From Haplosporangium gracile (Eukaryota > Mortierellomycota > Mortierellomycetes > Mortierellales > Mortierellaceae), in contig JAAAUF010000317.1 in assembly GCA_015499985.1 (NCBI GenBank), positions 1 to 40,194 of the forward strand: a stretch of 40,194 nt of DNA, read 5' to 3'. Position 1 is the first letter of the stretch. Every line of letters begins with the position of its first letter. The position numbers and the translations under genes are program-made. Below the pieces are notes generated by a model. That model worked only from the letters and a program-made list of their open reading frames with translations, made no database searches and had not been told where the DNA came from. Shown here piece after piece: positions 21,787 to 33,300 of this stretch.

Positions 21787-22979
21787 TTAGCGCTCCTTCT
21801 CAGCGATGGGGTTGGCGTGGATCGTGGTGGAGAGGATGCGGATAGGCTGTGTCGGTCTGTTCTTGGTGTCGACAGGGATCTTTTCGATTGCATCGAGGGT
21901 CGTATCAACGCCGTCGATGACTTTTGCGAAGATCGTGTACTTTGTGTCGAGATGCGGCTGCTTGTCGTACGTGATGAAGAATTGTGATCCGTTGCTGTCT
22001 GGTCCCGAGTTGGCCATTGACACAATCCCACGTCCCGTATGCTATGTGCGATTACAAAGGGTACAGTGTATGGTCAGTTGCACATTTTTTTTTTTTGCTA
22101 TCAGATGGATCTGGGATTTCTTTGGACTGAAACAGGTCAGAACCCAAAAATAAAAAAACTCTCGAAGAAAAAATACACGCACGCATATCATGCACACATC
22201 CAACACAATACGCCATTCGCCATCAAAGTCAATCCAACAATGTATAAAATGGCGTTACCTTCAATCCTCCGCGAAGTTCATCGGCAAACTTTTTGCTCCA
22301 GATCGAGTTTCCGCCTTTACCCGTGCCGGTGGGGTCACCTGACTGCACCATGAAGCCCTTGATGTTGCGGTGGAACAGGTTGTTATCATAGTATCCGCTT
22401 GCGCACAATGCCAAAAAGTTCTATTTGAATAGAATAATAAACAGTTCGTTAAAAACCAGTATGTTCATCATCTTTCGTTTGGTACATCGTGGAGTTGACG
22501 TGTTATCTATGTGTGTTTAAGCATGTCTGGCATTGTAAATGGCGTACTATGTTGTTGACGGAGAAGGAGAAGATGTGGTAGAGCGGCCCAAGGTGTGGTG
22601 ATGACGGTTGAGGAGGAGTTGATAGTGGCGGCGAGAACGAATGTTGAGGATGAGGGTGAGTGTTCCAGGTGAATGAGTGACTGGGTCCGAATGCGTGTTA
22701 AGTGAGTGAGGTAGGTAGGTAGGTAGACTTGCCTCAGCTGTTTTGGGTACACTCTCGCAGAAGATCTCCAGCTTGAGGTCTCCTAGGTCGGTGTGCAGAG
22801 TGACAGACTACGCCAGAACAGCAAAGTAACAAAGTACAGAATAGAAAAACATATTTTTGTTAGTTTGTAGTTTTGTTCATGCCGATTGGACATTCACAAT
22901 AAAAAGTTACAATCTTTATGCTTCCTATGCTATTTTATTTGTGTCAAGAGCCCCTCTTGCTGACATTCTTTCTTACCAT
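21787..22979 (-). CDS. PPIL3: Cyclophilin-type peptidyl-prolyl isomerase, PPIL3 family
   Basis: Peptidyl-prolyl cis-trans isomerase of the short nuclear PPIL3 class, found with spliceosomes in other eukaryotes. Exons on the minus strand: 22979-22977 (only the ATG), 22807-22733, 22420-22259, 22041-21787; 164 residues, close to the usual 161. Conserved blocks: [18 protein letters not shown] at the N-terminus, [19 protein letters not shown] (catalytic Arg and Gln), [18 protein letters not shown] and the C-terminal ITIHANP-like end ([13 protein letters not shown]). Intron 1 splits directly after the start codon. Intron 2 begins GCAAGT, a GC-AG intron, and the flanking residues E|N match the family exactly, so no GT donor would serve. 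The gene is divergent from ESF2 with 273 bp between start codons. Confidence 0.95.
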
Positions 22980-23252
22980 GTTGTATGCGTGTGTGTTGAG
23001 TAGATGTTGTAAGTAGGTGTTGCAAGTGCAGTAAGGCTGGGCGTGAAGGTGGGGACGTGAAAGCTGGTGCAAGTGTCTGCGCCTGCTTGACAGTCCCCTC
23101 TCAAGCATTGGATCAAAACAACTCAGCAGTCACGCAAATTGCTCCAAAAAAAAAGAGCTTCACTTCACTTTACAGGAACAAAGGACTCAACGTCAGTCAA
23201 GTCGCCATCAACACTTTCCTCGCACCAACAACGACACCTAAACTACTTCGTA
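22980..23252. promoter_or_regulatory. Shared divergent promoter of PPIL3 and ESF2
   Basis: The 273 bases between the two start codons must hold both 5' leaders and both promoters. I see no clear TATA box on either strand. The pair suggests co-expression of a splicing-linked isomerase and a ribosome biogenesis factor. Confidence 0.55.
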
Positions 23253-24569
23253 ATGTCAGCAAAGGTCCAAGCAGACGACATCTTCAACTTCGAGGAGCCT
23301 GATTCTGATGGCTCTGGTTACGATTCCGACGAGCAGCAGTCCACAATGAAGGCCTCAGCCAAGAAGAAGGGGGCCAAGTCCGCCGCCACCAAAAAGAAGA
23401 ACACCGCCGTCTTTGGTCTGGATCAGGCAGCCACAAACAGCGATGACGAGGACGACTACAGCTCACAGGACGAGGATAAAGAAGAGGAAGATGACCAGAA
23501 GGATATCATTATCACGGCATCAATGGACTCAAGGTTTAAGCTCACCGATGACGACGAGGACGGCAAAGAGGAAGAAGGAGAGGATGCATCAAAGCGGGTA
23601 CGTAGCGCCAAGAAGACGAAAAAGGTCAAGCCCCTGACCCCTGAGGAACTGGAAAAATTCCAGGCAGCCCGCGATAAGACTGGTATTGTCTACCTGTCCA
23701 AGATTCCGCCCTTCATGAAGCCTGTCAAGCTGCGTCACTTGCTGGGCGCCTTTGGAGAGCTCGGCCGCGTCTATCTTGCCCCTGAAGGTATGCTATTTTT
23801 CATGATCACTTTGAATTGAATATTTCGCAAGCACCGAGCGTAGAGAAAATTACACTACATGTCCTAACGAAACATTTGACTTTTTCATAACTACAACAAA
23901 CTAGACCCAAAGGTGGCTGCGCGTCGCAAAAAGTACGGAGGCAACAAGAAGCAGAACTTTACAGAGGGATGGGTCGAATTCAAAGACAAGTCGATTGCGA
24001 AGCAGGTGGCCAAGTCTCTGAACGCGACCATTATTGGCGGCAGCAAGAAGAGTTTCTACCACGACGATATGTGGAACATCAAATACCTCCCCAAGTTCAA
24101 GTGGGACCACCTCACCGAGAGAATCGGTAAGCTTAACTTGGCATCTCTCTACAAGACTTCTTACTTGTATGCTTTCAACTGGGCAATTGATTAATATCTT
24201 TTCATTTTTATAACCAACTTAGCATACGAGAATGCATCGAGGGCACAGAGACTGCAGGCAGAGATCAACCAGGCGAAGCGCGAGAACAAGACGATTTTGA
24301 CCAACATTGAGAAGGCCAAGATGATCAAGAACATGGAGGAGAAGAAGGCAGCCAAGCGACAGGCGAGTGAGATGGACTCTACACCTACTGCTGCAACACC
24401 ATCAACAGCAAGCTCCAAGGTCAAGGAGACGACAGCAGAACCCAAGATCCGTCGTACATTCAAGCAACGTCGTCTAGGAGAGAGCAGCGAATCTACATCA
24501 GCGGCAGCACCAGCCAACCCAGTGTCGGGCAAGATCAAGAGCGTCCTTGGCAATGTCTTTGGACGGTAG
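23253..24569 (+). CDS. ESF2: Pre-rRNA processing protein ESF2/ABT1
   Basis: Nucleolar RRM protein of the small-subunit processome, needed for early 18S pre-rRNA cleavages. Exons: 23253-23787, 23905-24126, 24223-24569; 367 residues; both introns GT-AG and phase 1. The N-terminal 140 residues are acidic with Lys-rich patches (KKGAKSAATKKK; KRVRSAKKTKK). The RRM starts at about residue 143 (GIVYLSKIPPFMKPVKLRHL) and ends with the family's hallmark segment WNIKYLPKFKWDHLTERI. An alpha-helical region follows (RAQRLQAEINQAKREN), then a basic tail with IRRTFKQRRLG. ATG 23253 is chosen because the upstream in-frame extension is A/C-rich leader without an ATG. AATAAA is at 24655-24660. Confidence 0.95.
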
Positions 24570-25166
24570 ATTTGGACAGATGCGTAAGCGAGATTTTTTT
24601 TTTGATACACCTCTCCCTCTACTCCACATCGCATTAACACTCACTCACACTCATAATAAACCACTACTGCATGCCAAAAAATACGGGCCAATAACTTTTC
24701 TCTCAGGAGCGATGCAACACTGGCCATTGAAAAAGTTTTGCTGTGCTAGTTCGTCATGGTTCACTTTTTTACTTGTATGTGCGAAAGGTGTGCCCTGTGT
24801 GGCAGGACAGAAAAACTTGACTTTTTTCTTGCATGCTGAGTCACTTTCGAGGCAACCCGCAGCCCCGCAGTGGATGCATGCAAAATATACTCGCTATAGA
24901 TTCACGTTGTGATCAATACCCCTTAACTCTTAACGCTTAAATACTCCTGTCCGCCTCCCTTACTGGTTCAACATCAATCGACAACACATACTAAAGCTCT
25001 TCACACGGCTCAGATAACCCTACCTGCCCCTGAACAATTGTTTTGGTTTCCCACCCACCCACCGCCTTTTAACTTTTTTTTCGCCGCTTCGATTCATCTT
25101 TTTTCTTTTCTTCCCTTAACCCACTCTCGCTCCTCCCTCCACCCCTCCACCTCCCTTACAGTAATC
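24570..25166. other. Intergenic region, ESF2 3' end and ProRS promoter
   Basis: No supported gene. It holds the ESF2 3' UTR with its AATAAA and, from about 24930, a C/T-rich leader ahead of prolyl-tRNA synthetase (CTTAAATACT near 24937 is a weak TATA candidate). Confidence 0.5.
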
Positions 25167-27522
25167 ATGTGTAAGTCCTTCTACTCCTCACTACTCATGC
25201 ATCGACAATTGCTCACAACAACCTGCATAGCAGTGAAAACAAACCCCCCTGGATTAACTCGGATGCTCGCTTGTACTTTCATCGCGTCTTTGCTGGTCGA
25301 CTATTCAATCTCCTTTTTATTCATACTATTTTTTTTCCCCCCCTTGGTTCATGGTTATATTCTCAAACTAGCTGCTGAAGAAGCTGTTGCCTCCGCCGTT
25401 GTTGCCGACGCCGCTGCCCCTGCCCCCGCTGAAGGTGCCCGCAAGGCTAGAACCCCCAAGGTCAAAGCCCCCCAGGTCCCCAAGGTCAACAAGATGGCCC
25501 CCAAGGCCAAGAAGGAGGCTGCCTCGACCGGCGCCGTCCAGATCGGTATCGAGTACAAGAAGGATGTTGACTTCCCCAAGTGGTACCAGCAGGTAATGAA
25601 CGGGGATAATTGTCATTGTTGTTGTTAATGTTAAGAGGAGTTGGCTGTTTGCATGTGTTTGGAGCATGGTGACTGATTGTTATCGCGTTCATTGTACTGT
25701 GTGAAATAATAGGTCGTTACCCGCTCCGAGATGCTCGAGTACTACGATGTCAGTGGATGCTACATCTTGAGACCCTGGGCTTACAAGATCTGGCAGGAGA
25801 TCCAGCGTAGGTCGACTGTTCTTATTTCTCTCTGGAGGCGTTTTAATCTCAGGATACTTTCTTGTTCAAGGAAATGAAGGCGCAATGGGAAACAGTATCA
25901 TGACAAAAACTAACGAAGGAAGCATCTTCTGTTATGAACAATAGAATGGTTCGACAGCGAGATTCAGGAGTTGGGCGTTGAGAACTCGTACTTCCCCATG
26001 TTCGTCCCTGCCAAGAACTTGGAGAAGGAAAAGGATCACGTCGAGGGTTTCGCCGCTGAAGTCGCCTGGGTCACCAAGGCGTAAGTTATCGTTTTCTGCT
26101 GTTATTGTTATGTGGGCAAAAAAATATTGTCATGGGAAGATATTAGGACCAGTATCCCGGAACAAATAACAAAAGAGAGCAAATGCCTAACTATTTACTC
26201 CATACTTTCATACCTTATCCATCTAAATCGACACGACAAACATCTGGACGACAAACAACAGTGGAAGCAGCGATTTGGAGGAGCCTTTGGCTGTTCGCCC
26301 CACCTCGGAGACTGTTATGTACCCCTACTACGCCAAGTGGGTTCGCTCGCACAGAGATCTCCCCCTCCGTTTGAACCAGTGGTGCAACGTTGTCCGTTGG
26401 GAGTTCAAGAACCCCCAGCCCTTTTTGCGTACCCGTGAGTTCTTGTGGCAGGAAGGTCACACTGCCTTTGCCACCAAGGCCGAGGCCGATACTGAGGTTC
26501 ACCAGATCTTGGAGCTCTACCGCCAGGTCTACGAGGATCTCCTTGCCGTCCCCGTCATCAAGGGAGTCAAGTCCGAGAAGGAGAAATTTGCAGGAGGATT
26601 GTACACCACCACCGTCGAGGGTTACATTCCCACTACTGGACGTGGTATCCAGGCCGCCACCTCCCACTGCTTGGGCCAGAACTTTGCCAAGATGTTTGGT
26701 ATCTCCTTTGAGGATCCCCAGGGTCCCCTCCCCTCAGGTGAGGCCAGACCTGCCTGCCACGCTTGGCAGAACTCTTGGGGTCTGACCACCCGCTCTTTGG
26801 GTGTCATGATCATGGTTCACGGAGACGACAAGGGTCTTGTTTTGCCTCCCCGCGTTGCCGCTGTCCAGGTTGTTGTCATCCCTTGCGGTGTCAACTCCAA
26901 GACCTCCGAGGAGGACAAGCTCGCTGTCGATGAGCGTGTTGCGGATATTGCCAAGCAGCTCAAAAAGGCCGGTATTCGCGCCAAGGTCGACGACCGCTCC
27001 ACTTACTCTGTCGGCTACAAGTTCAACCACTGGGAGCTCCGCGGTGTCCCCGTCCGTCTTGAGGTCGGCCCCAAGGATGTCAAGTCCAACCAGGCATTGG
27101 CTGCCCGTCGTGACAACGGCGAAAAGTCGACTGTCTCGCACGAGACTCTCGTTAAGGATGTCCGTGAGCTCTTGGATACCGTCCAGGCTGATATGTTCAC
27201 CCGCGCTAAGGAGACCCGTGATGCCAATGTGATCAAGGTTGAGGACTGGAAGGACTTTGTCCCCGCTTTGGACAGCAAGAAGTTCTGCTTGATCCCCTGG
27301 TGTGAGGAGGTTGCTTGCGAGGAGGAGATCAAGGAGAAGTCTGCCCGCACTGGATTGGCTACTGAGGAGGCTCAAGATGAAAAGGCTCCTTCTATGGGCG
27401 CTAAGTCGCTTTGCATTCCCCTTGAGCAGCCCCAGGACAAGCCCATTGTTGCTGGCGAGACCAAGTGCACCTCCTGCGGCAAGGATGCCAAGCGCTGGGC
27501 CTTGTTCGGACGCTCCTACTAA
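25167..27522 (+). CDS. prs1: Prolyl-tRNA synthetase, cytosolic
   Basis: Class II aminoacyl-tRNA synthetase that charges tRNA-Pro with proline. Exons: 25167-25170 (ATG plus one base), 25372-25592, 25713-25806, 25945-26080, 26262-27522; 571 residues; all introns GT-AG. Residues 1-55 form an Ala/Pro/Lys-rich extension. The catalytic core begins with [18 protein letters not shown]; motif 1 lies around [17 protein letters not shown], motif 2 is VVRWEFKN with [16 protein letters not shown], and motif 3 is around [18 protein letters not shown]. The C-terminal zinc-binding domain of the eukaryal/archaeal type is present (CLIPWCEE, then [11 protein letters not shown]) and ends with the usual tyrosine. 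There is no fused GluRS and no YbaK-like editing domain. AATAAA is at 27640-27645. Confidence 0.97.
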
Positions 27523-27918
27523 GCGATTTCTTTCTGTGCTTCAGTGCATAGGTAGGATATCATTTTTGTTCTGTACATGAAGTGTTCTTACCATTTAAAG
27601 AGGCCTCTTTTTTTTCTTTCTTTCTTTTGTGATCCTTGAAATAAATATGTAAAACTCCGAACAATGGTAACAGTTATGTTGTGAAATGGAGAATGTGGCA
27701 AAAAAATTATTTGTCTTTTGATTGTTAGAGAGATAGGGAGTTGTAGGTTCGTGCCCCTTATGCATACTCTTCTGCTACTTCCACGCTTGGAACGGGCGGG
27801 AAGGAGTTTGTCTTTGAGAGGACCAAAATCTTTTTCTCCGAGTGGATGTATCCTCTAACATAGCCCTATTTTTGTCCAAGCGCGAAGAAATAATAATTGT
27901 CAGTTTGCTTCTTTACTT
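27523..27918. other. Convergent 3' region of ProRS and PCI protein
   Basis: Both 3' UTRs meet in 396 bases. AATAAA for ProRS is at 27640-27645. I see nothing else. Confidence 0.6.
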
Positions 27919-29794
27919 TCATTGTTCCACCACATGCATAGACACAGTCTCTTTGGCATAAAAAGCAAGTTTTTTTACCTGGTCGAGTAAAGAACCAGTG
28001 ATACACTCCACATCCCAAATATCAAAACTCCGATCCTTGGTCAACAACTGCCCAACGCTGACCAGCAGATGTAAATCCACCCTCGGCTGGCCAGCATTCA
28101 GCAACCAAACCCTCCTGATCAACGAACGCCAACACAAAACGCGTAACTTCTCCTTCAACAAGAAATATATCTCCTTCCTCACAAACCAACCCAAAATGTC
28201 CGGGTTATCCAGATGATTATCCAACAGACCTAGATCGCCCAGTTTGACGGCCCTTATGAGCGTCGTGAAATACACCCCAAGGTCGTAGGCTTGGAGGAGC
28301 TGTTGCGAAGGAAATTTCCCGAGACAGAGTCGGGCTGCGATGAGGTAGATGAGGATGAGGCGACTATTGTTATAGGTGACCTCGTTGGTGGATTGTGGGT
28401 CGTTAAAGCTCTGGGGAGGGCAGTTCCGGAAGGCAAAGGCGAGATGACGTTCGGTGGTTCGGAGATCGAGTTGGTAGAGGGAGTAGCGGCCGAGATAGTA
28501 GCGATGGGTAACTTGTTGGCTCATTGGGTACTGTTCTAATTTTACACCTGCCTTGGAGATGTTGGCGATCATCGTTGGTAGCAGACGCGTCGATTGGATC
28601 TGTTATGTTCACGTCGTCCCGGAAGGAAATGTTAGAAGAATTGGCAGGTGTGAGTTTGGGCTGAATCCATTGACGGAGACTGGAGCCTAGCTGTATCGGT
28701 ACAGTAGCGCCGATATCAAAAGGTTCCTGAATAATCGGAAGAAGAGAGACTTGCCTTGAAGTAGACGCGGAAGGTAAGGTTGGCGAGATAATAAAGAGCC
28801 ATCTTTTTAGAATCCTTCAGATCGTTGCTCATCTTGTCGCTGATCACGATGTTGAACGCCCTTGACAGATGTTTTGCTGCTGCGTCACTGACTTTGAGTT
28901 CCTTTGCGTTTGGGTTCTCTTTATCTGCCTAACGAGGAGAGATTGTCGCATGACAGAAATGTTAGTGGTTGAGGGTTGAGCGAAAGAATGGGTCAAAGTT
29001 GAGAAGAAACTCGAAAGAGTGGAAAGTGAGGTATGTTTTGTGGTATTACCAAGGTTGCCCAGTCGACCAGCGAGTAGGACATGTTCATCAACAGAGGGGT
29101 CAGCCATTGTGCGTCGAAGGCAGTGTAAAGTCCTAAAAACGATCTATAGGGATAAGCGTCAACAAAAGGAAAAGGTTGTGTTAAAAATGGTTTGATTCGC
29201 AAGACTCTTCAAAGACGCGCTTTAAAAGGTTATCACCAGGCGAACATCATTCATTGCAAGAATTTGAAAGAGAGAATGAAATTACCCGTAGCAGGTCGAC
29301 AAGAGTTCATAGATATCGGCGAGGGCAGAGGTGTCGAGACAGGAGGCGATAGTAAAGTTGAGATAGTTTGTGATCAGGTCCTTGAGTGACCTTGGCGCGT
29401 CTAGTGATTCGCAATCCGCCGCCACTGCCGATCGTATTGACTCCTCTGTCATCTACTCTCGTATGAAGCAAAAGAGGGTAAGAGAATGATTAATTCCTGC
29501 TGCCTGTTGTTGGCGGATCAAATTATTTTGACTCCTTTAGCCGTTCACGACCGCGGTGACGGTTCGTGTCAATACGTTGCAAAAGATTCGATCTGTCGCG
29601 ATTTTTTTGTCCCAGGGGCAAAACGACTGTCTGTGAGTTTTGATAAGTGAATAGCTTACGTCGTAGAGGGCCCGAGAGAGCTGTTCGACACGCTCACTGG
29701 AGCTGTCGAGATTAATGAGGTCACAGATGGCATCCTTGTTCTTTTGTTTGTATGCCTGAACGACTTCCCGAACAAATGACCGAATGACCTGCAT
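27919..29794 (-). CDS. PCID2: PCI-domain protein, PCID2/CSN12 family (mRNA export)
   Basis: Member of the PCID2/Thp1/CSN12 family; PCID2/Thp1 acts in the TREX-2 mRNA export complex at nuclear pores, CSN12 with Thp3 in transcription-coupled RNA processing. Exons on the minus strand: 29794-29660, 29452-29286, 29143-29050, 28928-28755, 28599-27919; 416 residues (human PCID2 399). Phases 0, 2, 0, 0. The family core is clear: LSRAFNIVISDK, FRVYFKIQSTRLLPTMI, YPMSQQVTHRYYLGRYSLY, LILIYLIAARLCLGKFPS, then the winged-helix half of PCI (YFLLKEKLRVLCWRSLIRRV, DVECITGSLL). Intron 4 starts GCAAGT after TTCAAG, a second GC-AG intron. Which of the two subfamilies it belongs to cannot be settled by eye. Divergent from EME1 by 538 bp. 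Confidence 0.92.
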
Positions 29795-30332
29795 TTACTC
29801 TTGTTGTTGTTTCCTTGAACTAAACTGGATTGTGTTGGGAATGAAGGAATTGTGAGTTCCTGGTTGTGAATTGGATGGTGGGGTTGTGTCAGCGGTACGT
29901 GTCTGTCCTTTCTGGCTCCTATCTCGTTGTTGTTGTTGGTTGTGTGGGTCGTGTCCTTGCGTCGGAAGAGGCGTGGTGTTAAACAAAAGGCGGGTACCCG
30001 TTTTTCAAGTGAAAGTGAGGAGCTTCTTTCTTTTGTCTCCCAATCTAAAAGAGAAAAGTGGCTTGTGTGCCTGGGTGAGTTTTGCGCCGCCAACTTTCCC
30101 CTTTGCTTTTGTTAGCTCCAAAACAAAGTTCTTCTCTTCCCAACAACTCCCTCCAGGGCGCCAAAGGGATTGCTCACACTTTTGCTGTCACCATCCGCGC
30201 TCCGTTCCTTTGCCAATTACCACTCACCCGCCTTTACTGCGACGAATCGGGATCTTCATTCAAACCGGAGAGCTCACTATATACCCGCCACCATCACCTA
30301 GTCAAAACTATACAACAGCCTTTGTAGACAGG
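29795..30332. promoter_or_regulatory. Divergent promoter region of PCID2 and EME1
   Basis: 538 bases between the two start codons. TATATA at 30278-30283 is about 50 bases before the EME1 ATG. Open frames through here are low-complexity leader, not genes. Confidence 0.45.
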
Positions 30333-33300
30333 ATGGCAACTTTGTCACAGGTCGACTTGTTGGACATGGCACGCGAGGTCCTTCAAGTCTGTCAGGACGA
30401 CGAATACGACCTCCAAGACATTATTGCCGACCTAACTGTCACCAAGAGTGCCCAAGTAACCATTAACCATATCTTTGACGGTCAGGTAAACAACAAATAC
30501 AAACAAAGAACATTCTATTGGCCCTCTTGGATATGATAACAATGACACAGCTGCCCTGTCTGGTTCTGCTTTTTTAAAATGTTGTGTTTTGCTTACCCTC
30601 CTATTTTTTCACGCGATAAACCTTGATAGTTCATAAAGAAGAAAGGAGCAAGGCAAGACTCGTCCGCGTTGCCCTCGGCAGCAGAGCTGTTTCGTTCAAA
30701 ATCTCCGGAACGACCTCCTTCCCCTCGTTCGCAGACCGTTACCTCCGGGAGTCGATCTGCACCCGCACCAAAATCGACACCCACGAAATTATCCAGCAGC
30801 AACGTGGTTGTTATCCTGTCATCGGACGAAGAAGACAATACCAAGCCCGTCAATCCCTTCGACAACCCTAATCCCTTCGACAATCCCAATCCCTTCGACG
30901 ACCCCAGTGATATTGAAGATGGTTTCGACGAGCTCATGAAAAACATTCACTTCATCAAGTCGGGAGAGGCAGTAACATTTAAACGAACAAATGACGCCTC
31001 GTCGGCAGGAGCATCTATTCTCAAGCCAGCAGCATCGACACCCTTGGCTCCTCGCAGACGAACGGCATTATCACCACCCCTCATCCTGTCCCACAGAAGA
31101 TCTCCATCAATTGAGCCTGCAACGTCACTGCCACCATACCGGGAACTCTCGCCAGCCATTGTCGCAAGACTTATTCCAAGGAAAGCAACAACTACGTCTC
31201 CAACAGCAACACGGACGAATGACTTGAAGACAAAATCTGTGGAAACTACCTCTACCAAACGGAACAATACCAATGCTTCCTCTCTGGCTTCGGAATTCAC
31301 CGAAAGGATGCCGTCGTCATTAGAGATCTGTCCAGAGTGGGACGACCCTCCTTTTCTCCCTGAATCCCCGTCGCCTCCGCCAAAGTCAAAAAGTGGAACG
31401 CCAACGAAAGCACGGAATCATTCTTGGAGCCCTGTTGTCAAGGCGAGGGCTCCTTCTCCTACACCGCCATACTCGCCTTCCAAAAGAGGATGGGCACTTT
31501 CTCGGTCACCTTCACCCGGATTTATGGCACGTCTTTCCAACAACAACTCTCCTTATGTGGGAACATCCTCTTCTTCAAAATCGACCATTCGGCCAGTTTT
31601 TATTAAAAAGAATCGCTCATCTTCGCCGTCTACCACTTCACTACGCAGGAGCGCGGATGAAAAGAAGGTCTCTCCTCTTCCATCAGAGGATGACTTGCTT
31701 CCGAGGACTCGAGAGTTCAACGCCATCTCGCCTGTGAGTCGATATTCGGATGTGGCCTGGCTGCAGAAGGTCAAGGCTGAGAAACGGACGGATCGGGTGC
31801 TGAGCGAGGAGAAGTCAATTTGGCTCGATGACGACGACGATGAGGACGACAAATGTGGCATCAAGAAGGAGTTCAAGCGCCATATAAGCGACAAGGCAGT
31901 CACCAACGGCGGCGCAACAGATGCATTTGACGATACCAGTCCGAACGAGTGGTCACAGTACGAGCACTTGGTTGACAATTCTCTCAGTCCTCTACGAACG
32001 TTCGAGGACGACGATGACGACTGGCGGTCAGAAAACAGGAAACGGTCTCGCAACAATGCCAAATTGCCTGCATCGCCGTTGTCCAAGGATCTCAGAATGC
32101 CCAAGCAGGCCTCAGCGATACCGACAAAGGCGACGGTCAAGTCGGGCGCGGGAGCTTCATCGTCAACGTCATCAGCGTTGGTGGTTACAGGGGCTGATTG
32201 CTTCGATTTGAGCGATTTGGACGAATATCGGAACGACCCTATTGTGCTGGACGACGATGACCTAACTGGAGATCACTCGGTTGAGAAGCAGATTGAGCGG
32301 CGGAAGAACCTGCGTCAGCAACAAGGCAAGAATGCGACACTGAAGAGGATCGACAGTCTGGACTTGGGGGATATGGACGACTTGTTCACGGTGGCGAAGT
32401 CACGACAGAGGAATGGCAAGGCGAAGGCTGTTGACTCGGATCTAGAATATGACGTCAAAGGCAGTGATGGGGAGGACGGATCTGACACGGGAATCCCAAT
32501 GACACTGACTGCTAAAGAGAGAAAGAAAGAGGAGGCTAGATTGAAGAAAGAGGCGGCCAAGAAGAGAAGAGATGAAGAGAAGGCAGCAAAGGACTTGGAG
32601 AGGGCGATGGCCAAGGCAGTTAAGGACGCAGAGAAGGCGGATAGGGACTTAGCGAAAGAGCTTGCAAGGTCAGAAAAGGAGGCAGCGGCAGCAGAAAGGA
32701 GGGCTAAAGGTCAGTCCAGGGAAAACGAAGCTCAGAGGAAGAAGAGAGAACGCGAGGAGGAAAGGCAGGCCAAAGTGGCAGAGGCAGAGGCGGCCAAGCA
32801 GGCGGAGAGGGAGCTGAACGCCGCGAATCGATTGGTACCCAAGTCCCAATCGGTCAGGGAGATGGTCCTTTGCATGGAGGAGTCGATGTTTGATTCCGAA
32901 CTGGGCAAGGCTTTGCAGACATACTTGCAGGCAATCGAGTGCCATATTGACCTACTCAAGTCCCCCGTCAGTGGTGCCATCGCCGTTGCTGCCGCAGCCG
33001 CAGCGAACGCTTCTTCAAAGTCGATCGGCGGGTCGTCCAGCTCCTCGCTTTCAGACCTGAACGGTACCAACGATGCCTGCCCTGTCCGTGACCTGATCTT
33101 TTGGAGACGTATTGTTACGAAGCGATACGACGAGCAGAAGGGTATCGATGAGGCCCTGCCCGAGGAGGAACATACCGTCGAACTGGAGTCCTACTGGCTT
33201 TGTCACATGACGGCCGCGGAGTTCTGCATGAAGATCAAGGATGGTGAGCTGCACAGGTTCCTGGACTCGGTCTCGAGAGATATGCGAACTCGGATGAAGC

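Noticed and set aside
29871..30536. 221-codon frame overlapping the EME1 start
   Set aside because: It runs through the divergent promoter and enters EME1 exon 1 and its intron; composition is leader-like, and EME1 initiates at 30333.
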